A stretch of 5,293 nt of DNA from Bdellovibrionales bacterium (lineage in GTDB: Bacteria > Bdellovibrionota > JAFGOL01), in the NCBI GenBank assembly GCA_022707945.1, contig JAKIZQ010000078.1, positions 1 through 5,293 on the forward strand, given 5' to 3'. The translations under genes were made by a program, and so were the position numbers. Positions within the stretch are counted from its first letter, which is position 1. Each line of letters begins with the position of its first letter. Shown piece by piece: positions 1 to 5,293 of this stretch. Below the pieces are notes generated by a model. That model ran no database searches. It saw only the letters and a program-made list of their open reading frames with translations, and was not told where the DNA came from.

Positions 1-994
1 ATACCTTAAGAATGAAAGTCCAGATGTTATATTGTTGGACTATAAACTTCCAGACATGACAGGGCTAGATATCCTTCAACATGTTACATCTCAGAATATA
101 GACGCTATAACAATCATGATAACTGCGTATGCTACATTTGAAACTGCAGTGCAGGCAACAAAACTTGGTGCTTATGATTTTATAGCAAAGCCATTCACTC
201 CAGATGAGTTAAGATATTCAGTAAGAAAAGCAACTTTGCACCTTATGCTTGCAAGACATGCAAGAAAATCAGATGAGGAAAGACGAAGAGTAAGATTCCA
301 GTTCATATCTGTACTTTCTCATGAATTAAAAGCACCATTAGCTGCTATAGAAGGATATTTGAATATATTAAGAAAACGTTTTGGTAAGATCAGCGAACAA
401 GATTATGAAATGATGCTTAACAGGAGCCTTTTAAGGCTTGATGGTATGAGAAAGATGATCTTTGACCTTCTTGATATGACAAGAATTGAGTCGGGAGAGA
501 AGAAAAGAAATTTTGAAAAGATAAATTTATGTGACGTAATAAGATCATCGGTAGAACTAGTTGCTTTTGACGCTATACCAAGAAACATAAAAATAAATGT
601 TAATATACCAGATGTTATTGAGTTTGTGGCAGATAAAGGTGAGATGGATATAATATTCAACAACCTAATAACTAATTCAGTTAAGTATAATAAAGACAAT
701 GGAACTGTTGATATAAATATAGCTAATATAGACGGTGGTGTACAAATAAAAGTTTCTGATACTGGAATAGGAATAGAACCAGAGGACGCAAAAAGACTAT
801 TCAATGACTTTGTTAGGATAAAGAATGAACAGACTATAAATATATTGGGTAGTGGACTTGGCCTTTCTACAGTTAAGAAGCTGGTGTCTTTATACAACGG
901 GACTGTAAAACTAGATAGCACGCCCGGAGTAGGGAGTACTTTTACTGTAGAGTTAGGCTCTAATGTAGTTATTCCAGATAAGATAGATAAATAA
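1..994 (+). CDS. Receiver-histidine kinase hybrid, 5' end cut by window
   Basis: This is a cytoplasmic signalling protein of two-component type, and 330 codons are visible. The frame is open from base 2, so the TTG codon at 32-34 is internal and not a start. Counting from the codon at 2-4, a receiver domain shows the phospho-acceptor Asp13 (LLDYKLPDMTG), the conserved Thr41 (MITAY) and Lys63 (AKPF); about 40 N-terminal residues with the acidic pair should lie left of the window. A linker leads to a HisKA domain with phospho-acceptor His107 (SHELKAPL). The HATPase domain follows, with N-box Asn221/Asn225 (FNNLITNSVKY), G1 DTGIGI (from 253) and G2 GSGLGL (from 283). All key residues are present, so both domains should be active. 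No membrane segment or sensor is visible, so input probably arrives by phosphotransfer to the receiver. The stop is TAA at 992-994. The gene converges on the permease gene and overlaps it by 42 bp. The signal and target are not deducible. Confidence 0.93.
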   Translation, partial: YLKNESPDVILLDYKLPDMTGLDILQHVTSQNIDAITIMITAYATFETAVQATKLGAYDFIAKPFTPDELRYSVRKATLHLMLARHARKSDEERRRVRFQFISVLSHELKAPLAAIEGYLNILRKRFGKISEQDYEMMLNRSLLRLDGMRKMIFDLLDMTRIESGEKKRNFEKINLCDVIRSSVELVAFDAIPRNIKINVNIPDVIEFVADKGEMDIIFNNLITNSVKYNKDNGTVDINIANIDGGVQIKVSDTGIGIEPEDAKRLFNDFVRIKNEQTINILGSGLGLSTVKKLVSLYNGTVKLDSTPGVGSTFTVELGSNVVIPDKIDK

Positions 995-1717
995 TATTCC
1001 TATAGCGATATAAACAAATTTCTGTATAAAAGGATTTCCTTTTTTAATCGCCATTGAGCTGCCTGTAAGATTGCCAGCTATGTTTGACACCGCCATTGCT
1101 ATGGCCAATGCATAATAAATATGTCCAGAGATCATAAAACTAAGTACAGCTCCTACGTTAGAGGCAAGGTTAAATACCTTTGCGGTAGCACTTGCATTTA
1201 TTAATGGTATTTTACATAAGAGAACCATTAATACGATAAGGAAAGTACCAGTTCCTGGACCAAAAAAACCGTCGTATGCACCTATCATCAAGCATACAAT
1301 GCTTATATTAAGATACATGTTACTGTTGCATTTAGTTGTGTCTGTTTTTTTATTTAATAATGCATTTGATGCAAGCATGAGTATTACAGCCGGCGGCAAC
1401 ATGAATATTAGAACTTTTGCTAATGTTGCAGAGGGTATTATAAGTGTTATTCTAGCTCCTATCCAAGAGCCTATTAGTGCAAAAGGAAGACCTGTGAGCG
1501 CCGCTTTCCATATGATCTTATTTTTTCTAGCATAATTGATCACAGAAAAAGAAGTGCCGCACATTGATTGTAGTTTGTTTGTACCCAAGGCTATGTGAGA
1601 AGGGATGCCCGCTGCCAAAAGAGCAGGCAGACTTATTAAACCACCGCCACCAGCTATAGAATCTATGAACCCAGCGACAAAGGCAGAAATACAAAGAAAA
1701 ATTATGGTCAATAACAT
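953..1717 (-). CDS. TauE/SafE (TSUP) family membrane protein, YfcA-like
   Basis: This 254-residue, very hydrophobic protein has about eight likely membrane segments. It carries the two internally related signature blocks of the TauE/SafE family: GFIDSIAGGGGLISLPALLAAG followed by ALGTNKLQS (residues 16-51), and GAYDGFFGPGTGTF followed by AKVFNLASNVGA (147-190). From memory, the wording of both blocks is close to E. coli YfcA. Family members move sulfite, sulfonates or other small organic anions across the inner membrane, but many, including YfcA, have no proven substrate, so none is assigned here. The ATG (1715-1717) shares one base with the rocD stop. Only a weak AGAGAAG (1728-1734) lies ten bases upstream, so translation probably depends on coupling to rocD. 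Length is normal for the family and no defect is seen. The 3' end runs 42 bp into the convergent kinase gene. Confidence 0.92.
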   Translation of the reverse strand: MLLTIIFLCISAFVAGFIDSIAGGGGLISLPALLAAGIPSHIALGTNKLQSMCGTSFSVINYARKNKIIWKAALTGLPFALIGSWIGARITLIIPSATLAKVLIFMLPPAVILMLASNALLNKKTDTTKCNSNMYLNISIVCLMIGAYDGFFGPGTGTFLIVLMVLLCKIPLINASATAKVFNLASNVGAVLSFMISGHIYYALAIAMAVSNIAGNLTGSSMAIKKGNPFIQKFVYIAIGILFIYLIWNNYIRA

Positions 1718-2916
1718 TATTTAAGGACTTCTCTAACGTGTCCTAGTGCCCAATTAAGTTCTTCTTTGCTTATAATAAGAGGAGGAGCAAACCTTATTAC
1801 ATGTTCGTGTGTTTCTTTGCAAAGCAGTCCTCTTTTCATTAGAGCTTCGCAGAAGGGTCTTGCACTTCCAACTTCTGGTTTAAGTTCTACGCCTATTAAA
1901 AGACCTTTTCCTCTTACTTCTTTAACGTGAGGAGAGTTTATATCCTTTAGTTCCTGCATGAAATAATTACCCATTTCATTTGAACGTTCTATAAGATGTT
2001 CTTGCTCTAAAACATCCATTGCTGCTAATGCACATTCACAAGCTAAAGGGTTGCCACCAAAAGTAGAGCCATGCTCTCCGGGTTTGAAGAGACCCATTAC
2101 CGCTTCGTCAGCGAGTACTGCACTTATTGGCATTAACCCACCGCCTAAAGCTTTTCCAACTATAAGTATGTCTGGGCGAATGTTTTCCCACATATAGCAA
2201 AATAGTTTTCCAGTTCTTCCTAAGCCAGTTTGTATTTCATCTGCAGCGAACAATATGTTGTTCTTTTCACAAAGTTCTTTTGCTTGTTTAAGATAACCAG
2301 CAGGAGGAATGTTTATTCCTGCTTCTCCCTGTATTGGTTCAACTAGGAATGCGGCCGTGTTCTTGTTAATTGCGTTTTTGAGATCATTGATATCGCCATA
2401 CTTCACTACCTTGAATCCGGGAGTGAATGGTCCAAAATCATTTTTGTAATCCAACTCTGTGGAGAAAGATATTATAGTCGTTGTTCGTCCATGGAAATTG
2501 TCTGAACAAACTATTATTTCTGCTTCGTGTCTTGGTATCTTTTTTACTGTATAAGCCCATTTTCTTATTAATTTTATCGCTGTTTCAACTGCTTCTGCAC
2601 CAGAATTCATTGGTAGCGTCATCTGGTAGCCAGACAATTTAGTTATTCTTTCATTAAACTCTGCAAGTTTTTCTGCATAGAACGCTCTAGATACAAGAGC
2701 AACTTTATCTAATTGTTTTTTTGCTCTTTCAACTATTTTAGGGTGTCTGTGGCCATGGTTAAGTGCAGAATATGCACTAAGCATATCCATATATTTATTG
2801 CCATCAACGTCCCACACCCAAACACCTTCTGCTTTTTCAAGTACTACTGGGAGTGGTTTATAATTGTGTGCTCCAAACTTTTCTGATCTTTGAATGTATG
2901 TTTTGCTTTTTTCCAT
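1717..2916 (-). CDS. rocD: Ornithine aminotransferase (ornithine-oxo-acid transaminase)
   Basis: This 399-residue, fold-type I PLP enzyme should convert L-ornithine and 2-oxoglutarate to glutamate 5-semialdehyde and glutamate (EC 2.6.1.13), a cytoplasmic step linking arginine breakdown to proline or glutamate. PLP Lys255 lies in IVGKALGGG and the cofactor-pyridine Asp226 in AADEIQTG. Residues matching the human ornithine-recognition set are present: Tyr19 (GAHNYKPLP, human Tyr55), Tyr49 (SAYSALN, human Tyr85), Arg144 (FHGRT, human Arg180), Glu193 and Glu198 (VEPIQGEAG, human Glu230/Glu235) and Arg375 (VIRFAPPL, human Arg413). The ornithine-specific tyrosines separate it from acetylornithine (ArgD) and GABA aminotransferases, which are the main alternatives. 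The ATG is supported by AAGGAGT at 2923-2929 with a six-base spacer. Its TAA stop overlaps the permease ATG. A promoter-like element and two inverted repeats lie directly upstream, so it is probably regulated on its own. It appears intact. Confidence 0.95.
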   Translation of the reverse strand: MEKSKTYIQRSEKFGAHNYKPLPVVLEKAEGVWVWDVDGNKYMDMLSAYSALNHGHRHPKIVERAKKQLDKVALVSRAFYAEKLAEFNERITKLSGYQMTLPMNSGAEAVETAIKLIRKWAYTVKKIPRHEAEIIVCSDNFHGRTTTIISFSTELDYKNDFGPFTPGFKVVKYGDINDLKNAINKNTAAFLVEPIQGEAGINIPPAGYLKQAKELCEKNNILFAADEIQTGLGRTGKLFCYMWENIRPDILIVGKALGGGLMPISAVLADEAVMGLFKPGEHGSTFGGNPLACECALAAMDVLEQEHLIERSNEMGNYFMQELKDINSPHVKEVRGKGLLIGVELKPEVGSARPFCEALMKRGLLCKETHEHVIRFAPPLIISKEELNWALGHVREVLK

Positions 2917-2948
2917 ACAGGTACTCCTTATTTTTTAGATACCTGTAT
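2915..2948 (-). repeat. Perfect 9-bp inverted repeat around the rocD RBS
   Basis: ATACAGGTA (2915-2923) and TACCTGTAT (2940-2948) are exact reverse complements separated by 16 bases. One arm covers the first two bases of the rocD ATG; the other overlaps the proposed -10 element. The Shine-Dalgarno falls in the gap. It could be a bipartite operator (arm centres 25 bp apart) or, in a transcript reading through from upstream, a hairpin that buries the start codon. If the promoter at 2946-2977 is used, the distal arm is mostly upstream of the transcription start, which favours a DNA operator. The sequence pattern is certain; the function is inferred. Confidence 0.55.
2923..2929 (-). promoter_or_regulatory. 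Ribosome binding site of rocD
   Basis: AAGGAGT on the minus strand, six bases before the ATG at 2914-2916. It is a strong match and fixes the rocD start. It lies mostly in the loop between the arms of the inverted repeat at 2915-2948. Confidence 0.8.
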
Positions 2949-2977
2949 ATAGAACCTCTAAACAACGAGGTTGTCAA
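2946..2977 (-). promoter_or_regulatory. Candidate rocD promoter with MerR-type spacer dyad
   Basis: On the minus strand a perfect TTGACA (2972-2977) is followed after 20 bp by TATATA (2946-2951). The spacer is longer than the usual 17 bp. It holds a perfect dyad, AACCTC (2967-2972) and GAGGTT (2953-2958), eight bases apart and centred within one base of the spacer centre. Long 19-20 bp spacers with a central ACCT...AGGT-like dyad are known from promoters activated by MerR-family regulators. No such regulator gene is in the window. The -35 overlaps the stop codon of the upstream gene. The expected start is near 2939, giving a leader of about 23 bases. Confidence 0.45.
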
Positions 2978-4542
2978 TAGCGTATAGGCGCTCTTCCTGT
3001 TGATATGCTACGACCTTCTTTTATGATGAATTCCAGAGCAGACCTGAATTGTCTTTCTGATCCTGGTATCACAAGGTTATCTCTTTTTAATTCATTAAGT
3101 ATTACATGAGAGCTTATATTTATAAGACCCGTTTTAATGAAACCATTATATATTGTTGTACTAATATCCCTGTTTTTTACTATTTCTTTATCTTGGAAAC
3201 ATAGACATCCTATAAGCGATACATAGATCCAGTTATTCCATATTGCTGGGTTGTCTGAGGAATAATTAAAAATACCACCTGTTCTTGTTCCAAACTCATT
3301 CCTTGGTCCAAAAAATAGGGTCAATTCCCTCTCAGTTATTCTATATTCTCCAACTATTACCATTTTAGAAATAGCAGCATCAATTTGTTCATTAAAATTC
3401 TTTGAGTCAAATCCGTAATTATATTTTTTAAGCATTTGAAGTGCTTCATCAAGGCTTACCACACTAGTAGCTAGTTGGAAGACATCATTTGCATTGTAAG
3501 CTTCTGCTATACTTGTTATCGATACTTTTTTTCTATAAGGATCTTCGTCAAACTTACCATTGTATACAACATGTTGTTCTTCTGGTATTGCTCCAGCGTT
3601 CACTAGTGTTTTATATACATTAGTTTGCTCCGCTCTTGCAGCAGCCACTAAAGGAGTTTCTTTTATAGGCATTACTTCTTGTTCTGGTTTTATAACGTTA
3701 GCGTTAATCTCTATATTATTTATATCCATATCCCTCATGTTCATTACATGCAGAATAGGTTTAATTAACTCAGATTTCATTTTGTCTGTATGGTCAGAGG
3801 CCAGAACCTTTTCAAGTGTATTTATTATTGTTTCTTCTGTAGTTAATTCAGTTGCCAATATTTCGTATAACACGTCATCCCACGCTTCATTTATACATAC
3901 ATTTATTGCTTCTTCTGTATAACTTTTGAATTCTTCTGTTGTATTTGAAATGCTCTCAGGGAAAGAGTAGAGGATCTTTCTTATAAGCTCAAGGACCTTA
4001 CCTTCTGTTATATGATTATCGCTTTCTATAAAATCAAGAACATGTATTGCTGAGATTAGTGGGTTTGTCCTTTCCATTATTCTATAGGGTGTTGCGTTAG
4101 GTATTATGTTCGAAGCCCATAGGTTCATTTTATTTGTCCAAACATCAACATTTGATCCAGCGTCTATTAGCTTGGATGCAAGATCAAGCTCTAAGATATT
4201 TATGGCAGCAACTATTGGCGACACATATTGCCCATTTAATATTAAAGGTTGATTTGGGTTAAAATCATTTGAAGAATTAGATAATATATTTAACATCTCT
4301 ATCTTTTTTTCTTCTGTGATGTTGGCGTTTATTATTTCTCCCAACAAGGTATTCTTATTCATAATACCTTTATTTGTGTTTATCTCGTTAGCACACATTA
4401 TGGTGCTTAGTTCCTTTACATTTCCACTTTTTATGGCCTTAACTGCTTTTCCTCTTTTAGTAAATGTTATTTGCGCATTAAGATCTAATGGCATTAGTGA
4501 GCTTATTAATATTAGTAATGTAAGTAGTCCTGTTTTTTTCAT
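2974..4542 (-). CDS. Exported ankyrin-like repeat protein with unrecognised C-terminal domain
   Basis: This 522-residue protein matches no named family I know. Residues 1-23 form a classic Sec signal peptide: basic MKKTG, a hydrophobic core LLTLLILISSL, and a likely cleavage after LNA (before Gln24). There is no lipobox cysteine, so periplasmic or secreted location is inferred. Ankyrin-like helix-turn-helix units are visible at about 104-135 (SPIVAAINILELDLASKLIDAG) and 294-320 (TPLVAAARAEQTNVYKTLVNAGA), with a weaker one near 157-190. The C-terminal region (about 369-490) carries LFFG, GTRTGGIFNY and NNWIYVSLIG and is homologous to the neighbouring gene at 4617-5293. Three cysteines lie at 216, 446 and 448. 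The ATG is supported by the signal peptide and by GGAGG ten bases upstream. The gap to rocD is 57 bp and contains a separate promoter candidate. Binding to protein partners is a reasonable guess from the ankyrin-like repeats, but the function is unknown. Confidence 0.85.
   Translation of the reverse strand: MKKTGLLTLLILISSLMPLDLNAQITFTKRGKAVKAIKSGNVKELSTIMCANEINTNKGIMNKNTLLGEIINANITEEKKIEMLNILSNSSNDFNPNQPLILNGQYVSPIVAAINILELDLASKLIDAGSNVDVWTNKMNLWASNIIPNATPYRIMERTNPLISAIHVLDFIESDNHITEGKVLELIRKILYSFPESISNTTEEFKSYTEEAINVCINEAWDDVLYEILATELTTEETIINTLEKVLASDHTDKMKSELIKPILHVMNMRDMDINNIEINANVIKPEQEVMPIKETPLVAAARAEQTNVYKTLVNAGAIPEEQHVVYNGKFDEDPYRKKVSITSIAEAYNANDVFQLATSVVSLDEALQMLKKYNYGFDSKNFNEQIDAAISKMVIVGEYRITERELTLFFGPRNEFGTRTGGIFNYSSDNPAIWNNWIYVSLIGCLCFQDKEIVKNRDISTTIYNGFIKTGLINISSHVILNELKRDNLVIPGSERQFRSALEFIIKEGRSISTGRAPIRY
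3073..3438 (-). other. Shared C-terminal domain, copy in the 522-residue protein
   Basis: Residues about 369-490. Hallmarks are KKY, LFFG (409-412), G-T-R-T-G-G-I-F-N-Y (418-427), N-W-I-Y (437-440), Gly445, T-I-Y (463-465) and T-G-L-I-N-I-S (471-477). It aligns with the neighbouring gene at about one third identity, by eye, with a single two-residue gap between LFFG and the final NIS. I do not recognise the domain. Confidence 0.75.
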
Positions 4543-4552
4543 TTTTTTGTGG

Positions 4553-4557
4553 CCTCC
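4553..4557 (-). promoter_or_regulatory. Ribosome binding site of the 522-residue protein gene
   Basis: GGAGG on the minus strand, ten bases before the ATG at 4540-4542. The spacer is slightly long but acceptable. The nearer ATG at 4557-4559 overlaps the site and is out of frame, so the signal-peptide start is the right one. Confidence 0.6.
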
Positions 4558-4573
4558 ATTTTTTCAGCAAGGG

Positions 4574-4602
4574 TTTTAACACTTTGTTTGTAAAAGATTC
4601 AA
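4574..4602 (-). promoter_or_regulatory. Weak promoter candidate before the 522-residue protein gene
   Basis: In the 74-bp gap between the two paralogous genes, the minus strand reads TTGAAT (4597-4602), 17 bp, then TTAAAA (4574-4579). The spacing is ideal, but the -10 matches only three of six consensus positions. In such AT-rich sequence this may be chance. No terminator is visible in the gap, so read-through from the upstream gene is equally possible. Confidence 0.2.
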
Positions 4603-4616
4603 GGGAAAATAAACAT

Positions 4617-5293
4617 TTAATATATTTTTTTCAAACTAGTGTTGCTAGACTTTCTCAATATCTCAATTGAATTCATTAGTTCTAGGCTCTTTAATGGAGT
4701 TATCTTATCGTTATGGTTGACTTTTTCTTCTATTAACGCGTAGCTTGTATTTAATATTCCAATTTCTATGTATGATTTATAAATGATGTCAGCTATTTCT
4801 TTCTCTTTTGCCATTTTCTCATATATTACGGCTCCAGTAACAGCTATATATATCCAGTTTTCGCCTTCATCCTTGTTTTGCATCCAATAATTGTATAAGC
4901 CACCAGTCCTATTTCCTAGTTTATCTTTTTTACCAAAGAGTAGGTCTTTTTCGTCTTTACCTATATTATTTAATTCTTTTTGTTCAGATAATTTTTTAAA
5001 TACTAGATTGAGCAATTCTTCGTAATCACTTACTTGTGTCTTTGTATAATCCTTCATTATTGTTTGTACGTCTGAATTACTTATGCTTGGAATTTTTACT
5101 TCCAGAATATTGTTGTCCAGATCCTTGACAGATATTTTTGTTATATTATCAAAACCATATTCACAGAATTGGTCATCTATATCTGTATTAGTATTCGTAT
5201 TAGTGTTTGGTACTTCTGTTGTTTGGATGTTTTCTGCTTGTGCTCGGTTCTCCTTTTCCTTTTCTATTAATGATATGTGATATTTCCATTCTT
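4617..5293 (-). CDS. Paralogue of the 522-residue protein's C-terminal domain, 5' end cut by window
   Basis: The frame ends at TAA (4617-4619) and is open all the way to the right edge, about 225 codons. The ATG at 5055-5057 would give 146 residues, but at least 78 further codons upstream are free of stops, which is unlikely by chance in AT-rich DNA, and the homology to the neighbour begins slightly upstream of that Met. The true start is therefore outside the window. The visible order is a charged stretch (IEKEKENRAQAEN), an Asn-Thr repeat linker, a segment without recognisable motifs, then the shared domain with LLFG, GNRTGGLYNY, ENWIYIAVTG and IGILNTS. No membrane segment is seen in this part; whether it is exported depends on the missing N-terminus. 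It is 74 bp upstream of, and in the same direction as, its paralogue. The function is unknown. Confidence 0.8.
   Translation of the reverse strand, partial: EWKYHISLIEKEKENRAQAENIQTTEVPNTNTNTNTDIDDQFCEYGFDNITKISVKDLDNNILEVKIPSISNSDVQTIMKDYTKTQVSDYEELLNLVFKKLSEQKELNNIGKDEKDLLFGKKDKLGNRTGGLYNYWMQNKDEGENWIYIAVTGAVIYEKMAKEKEIADIIYKSYIEIGILNTSYALIEEKVNHNDKITPLKSLELMNSIEILRKSSNTSLKKIY
4704..5069 (-). other. Shared C-terminal domain, copy in the right-edge gene
   Basis: This is the second copy of the domain at 3073-3438. Conserved positions include KDY/KKY, LFG, G-N-R-T-G-G-L-Y-N-Y (encoded at about 4887-4916), N-W-I-Y, one following Gly, I-I-Y and I-G-I-L-N-T-S. The domain begins just upstream of the ATG at 5057, which argues that this ATG is internal. 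Confidence 0.75.
5184..5207 (-). repeat. Asn-Thr repeat tract (four NT units) in the right-edge gene
   Basis: Four tandem imperfect 6-bp units encode NTNTNTNT, preceded by Pro and followed by Asp-Ile-Asp-Asp. The tract looks like a flexible linker between an N-terminal part and the shared domain. Because the unit is six bases, slippage would change length without breaking the frame. Confidence 0.7.

Noticed and set aside
403..921. A 172-codon open frame on the minus strand inside the kinase gene.
   Set aside because: The sense frame carries every kinase motif; the antisense product is a low-complexity Ser/Ile/Leu-rich translation with no family features.
1028..1045. AAAAGG-ATTT-CCTTTT followed by T residues, a terminator-like hairpin for the + strand kinase gene.
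   Set aside because: The stem is six pairs with only two G-C pairs, and the sequence is explained as permease codons (KKGNPF). Too weak to call a terminator.
2953..2972. AACCTC-N8-GAGGTT read as a terminator of the gene ending at 2974.
   Set aside because: The six-pair stem is not followed by a T tract on the minus strand; it fits better as a dyad in the promoter spacer.
3560..3922. A 120-codon open frame on the + strand inside the 522-residue protein gene.
   Set aside because: It is a mirror of the coding strand with a skewed Ser/Ile/Cys composition and no recognisable motif or ribosome site.
4568..4605. CAAGGG occurring twice (4568-4573 and 4600-4605) in the gap between the two paralogous genes.
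   Set aside because: Two six-base direct repeats 32 bp apart have no extra support as an operator and may be chance.
5083..5280. A 65-codon open frame on the + strand near the right edge.
   Set aside because: The opposite strand is open through the window end with coherent protein features and continues into the homologous domain, so this frame is a shadow.

Overview
This is an AT-rich bacterial window with heavy use of AGA for arginine and ATA for isoleucine. It is densely coding and holds five protein genes, one on the + strand and four on the - strand. I see no rRNA, tRNA, CRISPR array or insertion sequence. The gene content (two-component kinase, ornithine aminotransferase, TauE/SafE-type membrane protein, Sec-exported ankyrin-like protein) points to a heterotrophic, probably Gram-negative and possibly host-associated bacterium. 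The sequence alone does not fix the phylum.

Layout: positions 1-994 (+) carry the 3' part of a receiver/histidine-kinase gene whose start lies left of the window. It converges with, and overlaps by 42 bp, a TauE/SafE-family membrane protein gene (953-1717, -). That gene sits directly behind rocD, ornithine aminotransferase (1717-2916, -); the rocD stop and the permease start share one base (TAATG), so the two form a translationally coupled pair. Upstream of rocD is a 57-bp gap with a promoter-like element. A perfect TTGACA and a TATATA are separated by 20 bp, and the spacer carries an ACCTC-N8-GAGGT dyad, a layout typical of MerR-family controlled promoters. A second, perfect 9-bp inverted repeat flanks the rocD Shine-Dalgarno and touches the ATG.

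Further right, also on -, is a gene for a 522-residue exported protein (2974-4542) with a clear signal peptide, ankyrin-like helical repeats and a C-terminal domain I do not recognise. The last gene (4617 to the right edge, -) is open through the window end. An internal ATG at 5057 would give a 146-residue protein, but the frame continues upstream without a stop for at least 78 more codons. Its C-terminal region is clearly homologous to the C-terminal domain of the 522-residue protein, so the two neighbours are domain paralogues.

How they work together: rocD plus the coupled permease look like a small, separately regulated amino-acid catabolism and transport unit (arginine/ornithine to glutamate semialdehyde). 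The two paralogous proteins are the least explained part of the window and the best candidate for something undescribed. The kinase has no visible functional link to the others.
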